From Vibrio gigantis (GTDB lineage Bacteria > Pseudomonadota > Gammaproteobacteria > Enterobacterales > Vibrionaceae): a stretch of DNA of 64,000 nucleotides. Each line of letters opens with the position of its first letter. Within the stretch, counting starts at the first letter, position 1. The stretch is from assembly GCF_024347515.1 (NCBI RefSeq), contig NZ_AP025492.1:3100001-3164000 (forward strand). Direction: 5' to 3'. Positions 44,579 to 54,661 of the stretch are shown one piece after another. The notes under the pieces were generated by a model that did no database searches, had not been told where the DNA came from, and saw nothing but the letters and a program-made list of their open reading frames with translations. The position numbers and the translations under genes are program-made.

Positions 44579-47452
44579 ATGGAAAAGACATACAACCCAA
44601 CATCAATCGAACAAGCTCTGTATCAGACTTGGGAAGAGAAAGGCTACTTTAAGCCACACGGTGACACATCAAAAGAAGCTTACAGCATCATGATCCCGCC
44701 ACCGAACGTCACTGGCAGCCTACACATGGGTCACGCGTTCCAAGATACGATCATGGATACGCTTATCCGTGCTCAACGTATGAAAGGCAAAAACACGCTT
44801 TGGCAAGTGGGTACTGACCACGCCGGTATCGCAACTCAAATGGTTGTTGAGCGTAAGATCGCTGCTGAAGAAGGTAAAACAAAGCACGACTACGGCCGTG
44901 AAGCTTTCATCGACAAGATCTGGGAATGGAAAGGCGAGTCAGGCGGCACGATCACTCAACAACTTCGTCGTCTTGGTGCATCTGTAGATTGGGATCGTGA
45001 GCGATTCACTATGGATGACGGCCTATCGGCTGCGACTCAAGAAGTGTTTGTTCGTCTATACGAAGAAGACCTAATCTACCGTGGTAAGCGTCTAGTAAAC
45101 TGGGATCCTAAACTGCACACTGCGATTTCTGATCTAGAAGTTGAAAACAAAGACAAAAAAGGTTTCATGTGGCACTTCCGCTACCCGCTAGCGAACGGTG
45201 TTAAAACAGCTGATGGTAAAGACTACATTGTTGTTGCTACGACGCGTCCAGAAACCATGCTTGGTGATACTGGCGTAGCCGTAAACCCAGAAGATCCACG
45301 TTACAAAGATCTTATCGGTAAAGAAATCCTGCTTCCTGTTGTTAACCGTCTTATCCCTATCGTAGGCGACGAGCACGCTGACATGGAAAAAGGTACAGGT
45401 TGTGTGAAGATCACTCCTGCTCACGACTTTAACGATTACGAAGTTGGTAAGCGCAACAACCTACCAATGATCAACATCCTAACGTTCAACGCTGATATCC
45501 GTGATGCTGCTGAAGTATTCACAACCAACGGCGAAGAAAGCGATGTTTACTCAACAGACATCCCTGCTAAGTACCAAGGCATGGAGCGCTTTGCTGCTCG
45601 TAAAGCTATTGTTGCTGAATTCGAAGAACTTGGTCTTCTTGAAGAGATCAAAGATCACGACCTAACCGTGCCTTACGGCGACCGTGGTGGCGTAGTTATC
45701 GAACCGATGCTGACTGACCAATGGTACGTACGCACAGCGCCTCTTGCTGAGCCTGCAGTTAAAGCCGTTGAAGATGGTCAAATCCAGTTCGTACCTAAGC
45801 AGTACGAAAACATGTACTTCGCGTGGATGCGTGACGTGCAAGACTGGTGTATCTCTCGTCAACTTTGGTGGGGCCACCGCATCCCAGCATGGTACGACAA
45901 CGATGGTAAAGTTTACGTAGGTCGCACTGAAGAAGAAGTTCGTGAAAAGAACAACCTAGCGCCTGTTGTTGTGCTTAAGCAAGACGACGACGTACTAGAT
46001 ACTTGGTTCTCTTCTGCACTTTGGACGTTCGGCACACAAGGCTGGCCTGAAGATACTGAAGCGCTGAAAACATTCCACCCATCAGAAGTACTAGTATCTG
46101 GTTTTGATATTATCTTCTTCTGGGTTGCTCGTATGATCATGATGACCATGCACTTCGTGAAAGACGAAGATGGCAAGGCTCAAGTACCTTTCAAAACGGT
46201 TTACATGACAGGTCTTATCCGTGATGAAAACGGCGACAAGATGTCTAAGTCAAAAGGTAACGTACTTGACCCAATCGACATGATTGACGGCATCGGCCTT
46301 GAAGAGCTAGTAGAGAAGCGTTGTGGCAACATGATGCAACCAAAACTGGCTGCTAAGATCGAAAAAGCAACACGTAAGACTTTCGAAAACGGTATCGAAC
46401 CATACGGTACTGACGCACTGCGTTTCACTCTTGCTGCGATGGCTTCAACTGGCCGTGACATCAACTGGGACATGAAGCGTCTTGAAGGTTACCGTAATTT
46501 CTGTAACAAGCTATGGAACGCAAGCCGTTACGTACTGATGAATACAGAAGAGCACGATTGTGGCATGTCACTGTCTATTGAAGACCGTGCAAACATGGAA
46601 TTCTCTCTAGCAGATAAGTGGATTGAATCTCAGTTTGAAGTTGCAGCGAAAGAATTTAACGCTCACCTAGACAACTACCGTCTAGACATGGCAGCAAACA
46701 CGCTTTACGAATTCATCTGGAACCAATTCTGTGACTGGTACCTAGAGCTAACTAAACCTGTTCTTTGGAAAGGTACTGAAGCTCAGCAACAAGCGACTCG
46801 TTACACGCTTATCACGGTTCTAGAGAAGACTTTACGTCTTGCTCACCCTGTTCTTCCCTACATCACTGAATCTATCTGGCAAAGCGTTAAGCCGCTAGTA
46901 GACGGTGTTGAAGGCGAGACGATCATGACTCAAGCGCTTCCTCAGTTTAACGAAGATAACTTCAATGCTGAGATCGTAGAAGACATCGAATGGGTTAAGA
47001 CTTTTATCACAGCTATCCGTAACCTACGTGCGGAATACGACATTGCACCAAGCCAAGGCTTAGAAGTAATGATCAAAGTAGCTGATGAGAAAGACGCTGC
47101 TCGTATCGAAGCGAACAAGATCGTTCTTAACTCTCTAGCTAAATTAGACGACATTAAAGTTCTAGCTGATGGTGAAGAGACTCCTGCTTGTGCAACTAAA
47201 CTGGTTGGCAAATCTGAGCTGATGATCCCAATGGCGGGTCTTATCGACAAAGATGCAGAACTAGCTCGTCTAGATAAAGAAGTAGCTAAGACTCACGGAG
47301 AGATTAAGCGTATCGAAGGTAAGCTAGGTAACGAAGGTTTCGTTGCTAAAGCGCCAGAAGCGGTTATCGCGAAAGAGCGTGAGAAGCTTGAAGGCTACCA
47401 AGAGACTCTTGTTAAGCTTGAAGAGCAAAAAGCGACTATCGCTGCACTGTAA
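44579..47452 (+). CDS. valS: Valine-tRNA ligase
   Basis: Charges tRNA-Val with valine and edits mischarged threonine. It has 957 residues from the ATG at 44579 ([16 protein letters not shown]). The frame is open from 44537, but that extension is not family-like. The class I motifs are present: [15 protein letters not shown] near 41-55 (HIGH box HMGH) and [13 protein letters not shown] near 554-566 (KMSKS). The editing domain holds [17 protein letters not shown] near 222-238. A C-terminal coiled coil near 890-957 is typical of ValS. Confidence 0.97.
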   Translation: MEKTYNPTSIEQALYQTWEEKGYFKPHGDTSKEAYSIMIPPPNVTGSLHMGHAFQDTIMDTLIRAQRMKGKNTLWQVGTDHAGIATQMVVERKIAAEEGKTKHDYGREAFIDKIWEWKGESGGTITQQLRRLGASVDWDRERFTMDDGLSAATQEVFVRLYEEDLIYRGKRLVNWDPKLHTAISDLEVENKDKKGFMWHFRYPLANGVKTADGKDYIVVATTRPETMLGDTGVAVNPEDPRYKDLIGKEILLPVVNRLIPIVGDEHADMEKGTGCVKITPAHDFNDYEVGKRNNLPMINILTFNADIRDAAEVFTTNGEESDVYSTDIPAKYQGMERFAARKAIVAEFEELGLLEEIKDHDLTVPYGDRGGVVIEPMLTDQWYVRTAPLAEPAVKAVEDGQIQFVPKQYENMYFAWMRDVQDWCISRQLWWGHRIPAWYDNDGKVYVGRTEEEVREKNNLAPVVVLKQDDDVLDTWFSSALWTFGTQGWPEDTEALKTFHPSEVLVSGFDIIFFWVARMIMMTMHFVKDEDGKAQVPFKTVYMTGLIRDENGDKMSKSKGNVLDPIDMIDGIGLEELVEKRCGNMMQPKLAAKIEKATRKTFENGIEPYGTDALRFTLAAMASTGRDINWDMKRLEGYRNFCNKLWNASRYVLMNTEEHDCGMSLSIEDRANMEFSLADKWIESQFEVAAKEFNAHLDNYRLDMAANTLYEFIWNQFCDWYLELTKPVLWKGTEAQQQATRYTLITVLEKTLRLAHPVLPYITESIWQSVKPLVDGVEGETIMTQALPQFNEDNFNAEIVEDIEWVKTFITAIRNLRAEYDIAPSQGLEVMIKVADEKDAARIEANKIVLNSLAKLDDIKVLADGEETPACATKLVGKSELMIPMAGLIDKDAELARLDKEVAKTHGEIKRIEGKLGNEGFVAKAPEAVIAKEREKLEGYQETLVKLEEQKATIAAL

Positions 47453-47483
47453 TTGGTAAATTAACCTACCAATTCAAGCATGT

Positions 47484-47513
47484 AAAAAAGGGCAGATTAT
47501 TCTGCCCTTTTTT
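47484..47513. terminator. Bidirectional terminator between valS and the M48 protease gene
   Basis: GGGCAGA with TCTGCCC around a TTAT loop, flanked by six A and six T. Confidence 0.92.
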
Positions 47514-47530
47514 GATCCTATCAGTTATTG

Positions 47531-48532
47531 CTATTGGACATTTTTCAGTAAATCAATACGCTCTGTTAACTCAGGGTGAGTGCTTAACCAAGCTGGTAAT
47601 TCAGCCACATCATCAGAGCTTCCTTGCAACAATTCAAACATCTCAATCATTGGCTTGTTGGTACCATGTATCTGCCACATTGAATCCGACGCAAATCTAT
47701 CCGCTTCTCGCTCTGCCTGTTTCGACTGACCATTATTGGCGACAAAAACCCCGACCCCAGCTAAATTATCGATCACTCCTGAGCTCTCACCGGTCAATAT
47801 CGCGACAGAAAGTGAAAGCAGGCTAGAACGAACGATAGTTTTCATGACATGTTGTTGCTCAATATGCCCCAATTCATGCATCAGGATACTATCCAGTTGC
47901 TGCTCGGTTTCCGTTAGTGCAACTAAGTCATCAAGCACTATGATGGTACTGTGGCTCAAAGCAAAAGCATTCGCACCTAGCTCGGAGGAACGAAACAGCA
48001 AACGGACATCCTCATCAATATCGAGCGCACTCAAATGGCTTTCGAAACGCTGGCGGATCATAGTTTGCTGCGACAGTGTTAACTTCGATGGCTCAAACAA
48101 CTGCTCATCTAAAGAGACTAAAACCCTATCCTCTACCATTTTTGAGGCTGAGTCAGGAAGATAAGTGACCACTTGATCTGTTAGCCAAGGAATGCCGTGC
48201 GTGAATGTTCCAATGGTCAACGCCAATATAACGATACAAGATAGCAGAATCGCCGTAACATTCTTCTCTAGCTTGCCCATCCAATCACGCTGACCATGCT
48301 GTTTTAAAAACGCCGTAAGTTCATCACTCGGCTGCGCCACAAACAGCCAGCCGTCAGGAAATGTAAACTTACTTGGCGTAGAGCCAACGCCAACACTGAT
48401 TTTCACATCAGCGACGTTGGCTGAACTGCGTTGATTACAGGCATTAATCACCAACATACCGTCGAGCGATATCTCTAATGTTGCCTCACAGCGTTCAGAA
48501 CTGCGAGGCGGATGAGCGACACCGGATAGCAT
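47531..48532 (-). CDS. Membrane-anchored M48 family zinc metallopeptidase
   Basis: A 333-residue predicted protease. The HELGH zinc motif lies at residues 219-223 (LMHELGHIEQQHV). The third ligand is probably the glutamate in QAEREADRFASDSMWQ near 277-292. One membrane segment, about 92-109, separates a cytoplasmic N-terminal domain from the catalytic part. The start ATG overlaps the yjgN stop in TAATG, so the two are translationally coupled and probably act together. YjgN-M48 pairs occur in several gammaproteobacteria, but the substrate is unknown to me. Confidence 0.9.
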   Translation of the reverse strand: MLSGVAHPPRSSERCEATLEISLDGMLVINACNQRSSANVADVKISVGVGSTPSKFTFPDGWLFVAQPSDELTAFLKQHGQRDWMGKLEKNVTAILLSCIVILALTIGTFTHGIPWLTDQVVTYLPDSASKMVEDRVLVSLDEQLFEPSKLTLSQQTMIRQRFESHLSALDIDEDVRLLFRSSELGANAFALSHSTIIVLDDLVALTETEQQLDSILMHELGHIEQQHVMKTIVRSSLLSLSVAILTGESSGVIDNLAGVGVFVANNGQSKQAEREADRFASDSMWQIHGTNKPMIEMFELLQGSSDDVAELPAWLSTHPELTERIDLLKNVQ

Positions 48533-49704
48533 TAGCCAATACCAAGATCGACATCAAAGGCTTGTGCAACCTCATCAGAAACCGCTGACTTGACATCAGA
48601 ATCTTGGTCAGTAGCTACCAGCAAGTCGAGAGCGCCGTAAACAAAGGTATTGTCTGCTAAATAGTTCATCGTTCTTACCATAACCCAAGGACGAGCAAGA
48701 CCTAGCGTAACGACTTGAAGTAAGAAGTTAACCACAACCAAGCTAACGTAACCTTTAACCGTCAGAGTCGAAGCAAAAGTAAACTTAGGCTCACTCTCAG
48801 CTTCACTGGATTGAAGAACCAGTTGCGAGAGTGTGTAGTTTCGAACACGCACTTTCAGATACGCGCCTACTGCCAGACCGATAGCAATGAAACCAAAGTA
48901 GTAGCCAATTATGATAACGGCTAGATCACTATGCCCCATAAGATCAAGATACGATTCTGGGTTACTCATCAGATTAATACCAGCCATCATAAAGAAGGCC
49001 GCAACTAAGACCGCCGTAATAACAAGCCACGCTAGCGTCGCGATCATATAGGTCTTGAAGTAAAACGCGTTTTTGTAATCTGCGCTAAATTGACGCTCAC
49101 CATAGCGGTAGCCATTCGAGAAATAATTAGCAATACCAACCAAAGACCAAGCCTGCAGATAGACATAAGCAGGTAAGAGTATAAGTATGGCTACTACACC
49201 AACGGTCATATTTAGACTCATCGTAAAGAACACAGCAGCCATAGCTGAGACAAAACCAAGCATGGCAAGCGTGCCACGGCCTAGAATCGACCAGTACGCA
49301 CCAGCAACTGTACCGTGAAACGAAAAGTGCACATTACGGAAGCTTGTCATTGCCGCATCAAAGCGCGCATTGCTGCGAGCAAGTAAAGGTAGTAGCAGAA
49401 CAAAAGCCACTATCAGCCCTAAAGAGAGCTCAGGAGAGAACTGTTCAGCAATCGACCACACCAATACACAAACAAGCGCAATAGCACGGCCTTTAAGGAT
49501 CTGCATTGGCTGCCCATGGTACTCGAAGCGATCACCGGCTATCGACGTATGACCGTAGAAGTAGCGCTTATTACGTACTTTGGCCCACGCAGAATAAATT
49601 CCAAGCGTAATCACTGATAGCAGAATATTGACTATCCATATGCCAAAGTACTCTTTACCTTTGCCACTAAAGTGAACTTTAGTTTCCAACCCTTTGGTTT
49701 CCAT
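48532..49704 (-). CDS. yjgN: DUF898 membrane protein YjgN
   Basis: A 390-residue polytopic inner-membrane protein of the DUF898 family. The duplicated family motif is present: KEYFGIWIVNILLSVITLGI at 16-35 followed by YSAWAKVRNKRYFYGHTSI, and a second copy GYVSLVVVNFLLQVVTLGLA near 318-337 followed by RPWVMVRTMNYLADNTFVYG. Eight to ten membrane segments lie between. Function unknown. It is coupled to the M48 protease gene. Placement near valS matches E. coli yjgN, so this is the orthologous locus. Confidence 0.9.
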   Translation of the reverse strand: METKGLETKVHFSGKGKEYFGIWIVNILLSVITLGIYSAWAKVRNKRYFYGHTSIAGDRFEYHGQPMQILKGRAIALVCVLVWSIAEQFSPELSLGLIVAFVLLLPLLARSNARFDAAMTSFRNVHFSFHGTVAGAYWSILGRGTLAMLGFVSAMAAVFFTMSLNMTVGVVAILILLPAYVYLQAWSLVGIANYFSNGYRYGERQFSADYKNAFYFKTYMIATLAWLVITAVLVAAFFMMAGINLMSNPESYLDLMGHSDLAVIIIGYYFGFIAIGLAVGAYLKVRVRNYTLSQLVLQSSEAESEPKFTFASTLTVKGYVSLVVVNFLLQVVTLGLARPWVMVRTMNYLADNTFVYGALDLLVATDQDSDVKSAVSDEVAQAFDVDLGIG

Positions 49705-50036
49705 TTTTTACTCCATCTAACGTTTATCATTAAGCCATGCGCATCTAAGTGCGCATTGAAGGAGTGCACGCTATAGAAACATGCCATGCTAATCAATCAG
49801 TTAAATTAATAAATCAAAGGAATCCATCATAAATTGTACAAATAATAGCAATAGGTTATATAACCATTACTAAGGTATTTATCACTATGTAATTACACTT
49901 AACTAGGGGGAATGTTATCCCTAGAATTCTTTGATAGCTTTTGCCTATCAAATTAATCTCTAATACCCATTTCACTTAATGATAATAATTCTCAATAATA
50001 GCTCTATCGAAACAACACAACGATTGAGTAATTATC
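49705..50036. other. Intergenic region between yjgN and the DUF2061 gene
   Basis: About 332 bp, AT-rich, between divergent genes. It must hold both promoters. The only clear element is the Fur-like box at 49978-49996. Confidence 0.6.
49978..49996 (+). promoter_or_regulatory. Candidate Fur box upstream of the DUF2061 gene
   Basis: AATGATAATAATTCTCAAT fits the 19-bp Vibrio Fur pattern AATGANAATNATTNTCATT at all but one defined position. It lies 40 bp before the ATG of the next gene, a normal operator position. This is inference from sequence only. Confidence 0.65.
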
Positions 50037-50441
50037 ATGAAAAAGACACTAACCTTTGCTGCATTACATTTTACTATCGCATTTAGTGTCGCTTACGTAC
50101 TAACAGGCGACATCTTAATTGGTAGCTTAATTGCCATGATTGAGCCCTCTGTAAATACGGTCGCCTTCTATTTTCACGAAAAGGCGTGGGCTCAAGTTCC
50201 AGCGCTTAAAGCTCGTCAGTGGATGACAAAGTTAAAAACAGCAAGCTTTGCGACCATTCACTTTAGTGTTGCCTTTACCGTAGTCTACTTATTGACTGGC
50301 GATGCCTTCATCGGCGGCGTGATGGCTTTGCTTGAGCCAACTTTAAATACAGTTGCTTACTACTTCCATGAGAAAGTGTGGCTACGAAAAGCAGAAAGAC
50401 AAACAGCCCAACCTCAGTTCTGTTTGCACCAACATGCTTAA
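50037..50441 (+). CDS. Two-repeat DUF2061 membrane protein
   Basis: A 134-residue protein built from two copies of the short DUF2061 unit. Residues 1-51 begin KKTLTFAALHFTIAFSVAYV and continue LTGDILIGSLIAMIEPSVNT. Residues 66-117 begin KTASFATIHFSVAFTVVYLL and continue TGDAFIGGVMALLEPTLNT. Both end in V-A-[FY]-YFHEK. Each has two membrane segments, giving four in total. Many DUF2061 proteins have a single unit; here two are fused. Function unknown. A near-consensus Fur box upstream suggests iron control. Confidence 0.85.
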   Translation: MKKTLTFAALHFTIAFSVAYVLTGDILIGSLIAMIEPSVNTVAFYFHEKAWAQVPALKARQWMTKLKTASFATIHFSVAFTVVYLLTGDAFIGGVMALLEPTLNTVAYYFHEKVWLRKAERQTAQPQFCLHQHA

Positions 50442-50457
50442 TTAAGAGAATTTACCA

Positions 50458-50505
50458 TTGACAAAGTTGCGCACCGCAATTAATTTAATTGCGGTGCGCA
50501 ACTTT
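50458..50505 (+). promoter_or_regulatory. Promoter and 43-bp palindromic operator of the MarR-GNAT gene
   Basis: Arms AAAGTTGCGCACCGCAATTA(A) at 50463-50483 and the exact inverse at 50485-50505 flank a single T. A consensus -35, TTGACA, lies at 50458-50463, so the palindrome covers the spacer, the -10 region and the start site. The downstream gene encodes a MarR-type regulator; autoregulation is the simple reading. It could alternatively act as a transcript hairpin, but there is no T-run for a terminator. Confidence 0.75.
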
Positions 50506-50522
50506 ATTTAAAGGTAAAAATT

Positions 50523-51428
50523 ATGGATGCTCAAAAACTAAGACAATACTCCCGTCAAGCCGTGCGCTTACTGGGTATGCTTGATAAACAATGTGGCGAG
50601 GTCACGCTCACTCCTGTCCAAGCTCATGCATTAAGTGAGATCCAACTCCAGCCTTTAACTATCAATCAATTAGCACAACAGCTCAATGTCGATAAATCTA
50701 ATGCCAGTCGAACAGTGACAGGTCTCAGTAAGCTTGAGTTGGTAGAAGCTATCGAAAACCCAAAAGACAAACGCAGCCAATTAGTGACGCTAACATCTCT
50801 TGGGCAAGGCATGTTGAGTCAATTAGACGTGCAACAAAACACCTTTTTCGAAGGCATGTTGATGACTCTCAATGAGGATGAGCAACAACAGCTAAAAGTT
50901 GGATTAGAAACTTACTTAAAAGGTTTAGCGAATGTCTGCCAAGCTGACGAGTTCATACTTCGTCCACTCACTCAATCAGATAACCCGCAGTTAGCCGATG
51001 TGATTCGTAAAGTTTCAGCGGAGCATGGACTAACAGAAGATAAAGGTTATGGCGTCGCCGATCCTACTCTTGATGACATGTACTCTGTCTATAACAAAGA
51101 GAATGCAATGTACTGGGTGATCGAATATCAAGGTGCGGTAGTCGGTGGCGGCGGTTTTGCACCATTAGCAGGCCGGTCAGATGTGTGTGAGCTACAGAAA
51201 ATGTACTTCCTACCACAAACCCGAGGGCAAGGTTTGGCAAAGCGCATCGTTGCTCAAAGCCTAAAACTGGCTAAGCAACTTGGCTACCAACACATGTACT
51301 TGGAAACCACGGAATGTTTGGGTGCTGCTGTAAAACTCTATGAAAAGCTCAAGTTTGAACACCTTGATTCTGCTTGGGGAGAAACAGGCCATGATGCTTG
51401 TGAAGTTGTCATGGCCAAAGCGCTATAA
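50523..51428 (+). CDS. MarR-type regulator fused to GNAT acetyltransferase
   Basis: A 301-residue two-domain protein. Residues about 1-145 form a MarR winged helix: LTINQLAQQLNVDKSNASRT near 47-66 is the recognition helix region, and ENPKDKRSQLVTLT near 78-91 is the wing. Residues about 150-301 form a GNAT domain, with the acetyl-CoA loop LPQTRGQGLAKRIV near 234-247 and AVKLYEKLKFEHLD near 268-281. The acetyl acceptor is unknown. The E. coli locus beside yjgN carries yjgM, a stand-alone GNAT, so this may be its fused counterpart. A large palindrome spans its promoter. Confidence 0.9.
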   Translation: MDAQKLRQYSRQAVRLLGMLDKQCGEVTLTPVQAHALSEIQLQPLTINQLAQQLNVDKSNASRTVTGLSKLELVEAIENPKDKRSQLVTLTSLGQGMLSQLDVQQNTFFEGMLMTLNEDEQQQLKVGLETYLKGLANVCQADEFILRPLTQSDNPQLADVIRKVSAEHGLTEDKGYGVADPTLDDMYSVYNKENAMYWVIEYQGAVVGGGGFAPLAGRSDVCELQKMYFLPQTRGQGLAKRIVAQSLKLAKQLGYQHMYLETTECLGAAVKLYEKLKFEHLDSAWGETGHDACEVVMAKAL

Positions 51429-51452
51429 GTATCAAATGCTAGTTTTTAGCTT

Positions 51453-52247
51453 TTAACGTAAAAAGTTACTCACGCAAGACGCTGGATTTAAGGCAACGAA
51501 AGAGCTCTCTTTTTGCCCATCGAGTTCAACTTCTAACTGGTATAAGTGCTTAGGGTTAGGCTTCTCAAGGTTAAATATCATGGGAGCCTCCACCTGAAAC
51601 ACAACGCCGGTATGCTCAGCACGCACGTCTATCGGCATTACGAGAGTCATGCCGTTGAACTTGATTGATGCTGATACCAAACCTGCTTTTAATGTCTGAT
51701 AAATCACATCCACTTTAAACTCACAGCCACCACCATGGTGCCAGATCTGCTCTGTGACAACTTGATCTAGTTTCACATTTCGAACGAACTGCAGGTACGG
51801 TGCTTGCCAAATCCCGATGCGTGAATCAGATTTAGCGATAGCCTGCGAAGATATAGACTCATCCATATCCTCTTCGAGCAATAAGCTCTCTTCTTCTTCA
51901 AGAAACAGGATCTCAAAACGATTTCGACCAGGCTGCATGTAAGGGCGGATGTCTTTGCGATATTCAGCTTGGCTACCATCGCAATCAAACACAGCTACAC
52001 CATTGAGTCGCACTTCAGCAAAGTAATCGACACCTGCTACGACCAACTCAACGAATGGGCACGCCAGCATAGCATCATCAACTTCGATGTCATGCATCAG
52101 GTGCCACTCTTGCTCTGCGATTTCATCTTCACTTAAGCTATCAGGAAGCTTTGAACTTAATGGAGCAGGAAAGGTAATGTCATCTTGTGGGATAGAGAGA
52201 TCCGTCAGTGGCGAAATTTGCCAAAGACCATCGAGAAGTAACCGCAT
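51453..52247 (-). CDS. Orphan GH2-type sugar-binding-like domain protein
   Basis: A 264-residue cytoplasmic protein (no signal peptide). It starts MRLLLDGLWQISPLTDLSIP and contains VVAGVDYFAEVRLNGVAVFD near 69-88, which resembles the N-terminal jelly-roll sugar-binding domain of family 2 glycoside hydrolases such as beta-mannosidases. A second beta-rich part (about 165-255) may match the following immunoglobulin-like domain. No catalytic barrel or acid/base Glu segment follows. The stop is intact and rraB begins elsewhere, so it is not a simple frameshift. Function unknown. Confidence 0.65.
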   Translation of the reverse strand: MRLLLDGLWQISPLTDLSIPQDDITFPAPLSSKLPDSLSEDEIAEQEWHLMHDIEVDDAMLACPFVELVVAGVDYFAEVRLNGVAVFDCDGSQAEYRKDIRPYMQPGRNRFEILFLEEEESLLLEEDMDESISSQAIAKSDSRIGIWQAPYLQFVRNVKLDQVVTEQIWHHGGGCEFKVDVIYQTLKAGLVSASIKFNGMTLVMPIDVRAEHTGVVFQVEAPMIFNLEKPNPKHLYQLEVELDGQKESSFVALNPASCVSNFLR

Positions 52248-52325
52248 ATCATTCCTTGAGCCAGATCAATTTTGACCGCATTATAATGAATGAATGCATT
52301 TAAAGACATTTATTTTTCTGAGGGT

Positions 52326-52353
52326 AAAAAAATGCCAGCTCTAGGCCGGCATT
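52326..52353 (-). terminator. rraB terminator
   Basis: AATGCCGGC with GCTGGCATT (one wobble) around CTAGA, then seven T on the minus strand, 20 bp after the rraB stop. Confidence 0.88.
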
Positions 52354-52372
52354 CTTTCAAACTGGGAAGAAA

Positions 52373-52789
52373 TTACTCTTCGCCTTCATCATCTTCGTCA
52401 GGGTAGATAGCATCTTCACCTTCATAGTAAGTGCCCCAGCCGTCGTAGATAATGTCGAATTTCTCTGCAAGGTTCACAAGCTTCTCAACTTGCGCATCGA
52501 TCGCTTCAGCATCCAGAGTTGACTGCATGGTTGCATCACAGCAAAGTAGCTTGTTGCCATCTTCGTCTTCTGTCTCTTCAGCTTCAAGCACTTCAAAGCC
52601 CATTTTGAATGCTTCAACAACTGCTTTCTCAAGCACTTCGAAATCTTCAGCAAATAGATGATGCTCGATATCGTATAGAGCTTCAGGATCGCTACCATCT
52701 TCAATTAGTGCTGCAATGATGTCGCGAGTCTCTTCCTTTTGAAATTCAATTAATTCCGCTACTGATAGATATTCATCTTCGTGAGACAT
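52373..52789 (-). CDS. rraB: Ribonuclease E activity regulator RraB
   Basis: Binds RNase E and changes degradosome composition and mRNA decay. The 138-residue, strongly acidic protein matches E. coli RraB: an N-terminal [27 protein letters not shown] near 121-127, and an acidic C-terminal tail (DEDDEGEE). It is divergent from the arcA region. The rraB-argF neighbourhood is conserved with E. coli (rraB-argI). Confidence 0.95.
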   Translation of the reverse strand: MSHEDEYLSVAELIEFQKEETRDIIAALIEDGSDPEALYDIEHHLFAEDFEVLEKAVVEAFKMGFEVLEAEETEDEDGNKLLCCDATMQSTLDAEAIDAQVEKLVNLAEKFDIIYDGWGTYYEGEDAIYPDEDDEGEE

Positions 52790-53365
52790 GTGTCTGCTCC
52801 AGAGTGTTGACTATGAAAAGATCAAATTTGATTGCCACGAAATATGGCATGGATCGTCCAGAAAAGCCACCCAGATCAGGCCTAGAAAGGTAAGTTTATC
52901 GTTAGATAGCGGAGGCAATATCAATTCAAAAGTGAAATCTAAATCACAGAAACAAATTTTCAACATTTTATTAACTGACGTCTATTTTAGCATTTCATCT
53001 TTATTGTCGCTTCAAGCGTATTTGAATAGAAATTGCGTGCTTAGTCACCATAGATGCATACGTTCAACCCGTTTCAAGGTGCATAAAATCCCAGCTTGCT
53101 ATCAAAAAGTGAATAATAGTGAATAAAAAGTCACGAATAATAAGCAAAATAGATTTCTCGCACACAGTAAATCGAGCATAGATCCTCAAAACAGTTGTTT
53201 CACTAGATACCCGGTCAATTAGTATTTAACCCCGAAAAATCAAATTAATCCAGTTTTTAGTACCGTAAATTCAAAAAATACTTTGCATTTACGCAACCTC
53301 CAAAACTTGCATATTACGGCCAAGCTTGTCATAAATAGACGCTGGATTAATAGTAAGGATGCAAA
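52790..53365. other. Long intergenic region upstream of arcA
   Basis: About 576 bp. A 112-codon open frame here (52788-53126) starts opposite the rraB start and has no recognisable domain, so I do not call it. The stretch holds candidate ARG boxes (53023-53036 and 53120-53133) and a possible arcA promoter (TTGCAT 53307-53312, 18-bp spacer, ATAAAT 53331-53336). Confidence 0.55.
53118..53135 (+). promoter_or_regulatory. Candidate ArgR site (ARG box) upstream of arcA
   Basis: TGAATAAAAAGTCA at 53120-53133 matches TGAAT-WWWW-ATTCA with one mismatch. A weaker candidate, TGAATAGAAATTGC, lies at 53023-53036. It is over 200 bp from the arcA start, so the role is uncertain. Confidence 0.45.
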
Positions 53366-54586
53366 ATGAGTAAGCTGTACGTTGGCTCCGAAGTCGGTCA
53401 ATTAAGACGAGTTCTCCTAAATAGACCTGAAAGAGCACTCACCCACCTCACCCCTTCAAACTGTCATGATCTTCTGTTTGATGATGTACTTGCCGTTGAA
53501 GCTGCTGGTGAAGAACATGATGCCTTTGCAGAAACGCTGCGCAGCCAAGACGTAGAGGTACTACTGCTGCATGACCTACTAGTCGAGACGCTTGCCGTAC
53601 CTCAGGCTCGTGAGTGGTTGCTGAATACTCAAATCTCAGATTTCCGTTACGGACCTACTTTTGCCCGTGACTTAAGAAACTACCTTGCTCAAATGGATAA
53701 TGAGCATCTAGCAACGATCTTACTCGGTGGCTTGGCCTACTCTGAGCTTCCTATTAAATCTTCTTCTATGTTACCGAAGATGCATCGCCCACTTGATTTC
53801 GTTATCGAACCACTGCCAAACCACCTATTTACGCGTGATACCTCATGCTGGGTTTATGGTGGTGTATCACTTAACCCAATGATGAAACCGGCTCGCCAAC
53901 GTGAAACGAATCATCTGCGTGCTATCTACCGCTGGCACCCTGTATTTGCCGGACAAGATTTTATCAAGTACTTCGGTGATGAAGACCTGCACTACGACAA
54001 CGCCAATATTGAAGGCGGTGACGTACTGGTTATCGGTAAAGGCGCAGTGTTGGTTGGTATTTCTGAGCGTACTAAGCCACAAGGTGTCGAAAACCTAGCG
54101 GCTAGCCTATTCAGATCAGGCCAAGCAACCGAAGTGATCGCTATCGATTTACCAAAGCACCGTTCTTGTATGCACCTTGATACAGTGATGACACACATGG
54201 ATATCGACACTTTCTCTGTCTACCCTGAGATTGTTCGCAAAGATCTAGATACTTGGCGCCTAACACCAAAAGAAAATGGTGAGATGCGCGTAGAGAAAGC
54301 GGAAAACTACCTGTCAGCAATTGAAGGGGCTCTAGGCCTTGATCAGCTGAAGATCATCACGACTGGCGGTGACAACTACGAAGCTGAGCGCGAACAGTGG
54401 AACGACGCTAATAACGTACTGACAGTCAAACCGGGTACCGTTATCGGTTATGAACGCAATGTTTACACCAACGAGAAGTACGACAAAGCGGGCATCGAAG
54501 TTCTGACAATTCCAGGCAACGAGTTAGGTCGTGGTCGTGGTGGCGCTCGCTGCATGAGCTGTCCTATCGAAAGAGACGGCATCTAA
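53366..54586 (+). CDS. arcA: Arginine deiminase
   Basis: Converts arginine to citrulline and ammonia, the first step of the arginine deiminase pathway. At 406 residues it has family length. It starts [20 protein letters not shown]. Catalytic elements are present: FTRDTSCWV near 152-160, [13 protein letters not shown] near 213-225, [10 protein letters not shown] near 270-279, and the nucleophile Cys396 in GGARCMSCP near the C-terminus. An AAGGA site precedes the ATG. It is followed by its own terminator and then argF. No carbamate kinase gene (arcC) is next to it here. Confidence 0.97.
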   Translation: MSKLYVGSEVGQLRRVLLNRPERALTHLTPSNCHDLLFDDVLAVEAAGEEHDAFAETLRSQDVEVLLLHDLLVETLAVPQAREWLLNTQISDFRYGPTFARDLRNYLAQMDNEHLATILLGGLAYSELPIKSSSMLPKMHRPLDFVIEPLPNHLFTRDTSCWVYGGVSLNPMMKPARQRETNHLRAIYRWHPVFAGQDFIKYFGDEDLHYDNANIEGGDVLVIGKGAVLVGISERTKPQGVENLAASLFRSGQATEVIAIDLPKHRSCMHLDTVMTHMDIDTFSVYPEIVRKDLDTWRLTPKENGEMRVEKAENYLSAIEGALGLDQLKIITTGGDNYEAEREQWNDANNVLTVKPGTVIGYERNVYTNEKYDKAGIEVLTIPGNELGRGRGGARCMSCPIERDGI

Positions 54587-54623
54587 GCTGATAATTCAAT
54601 AGAGCAAACACAATAACGTATCT

Positions 54624-54652
54624 AGGCCAGTACCATCGTACTGGCCTTTTTT
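54624..54652 (+). terminator. arcA terminator
   Basis: AGGCCAGTAC with GTACTGGCCT around a CATC loop, then a T-run. It separates arcA from argF. Confidence 0.93.
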
Positions 54653-54661
54653 ATCAAATTA

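Noticed and set aside
52788..53126. 112-codon open frame opposite the start of rraB
   Set aside because: It overlaps the rraB 5' region, has no convincing ribosome-binding site and shows no recognisable family.
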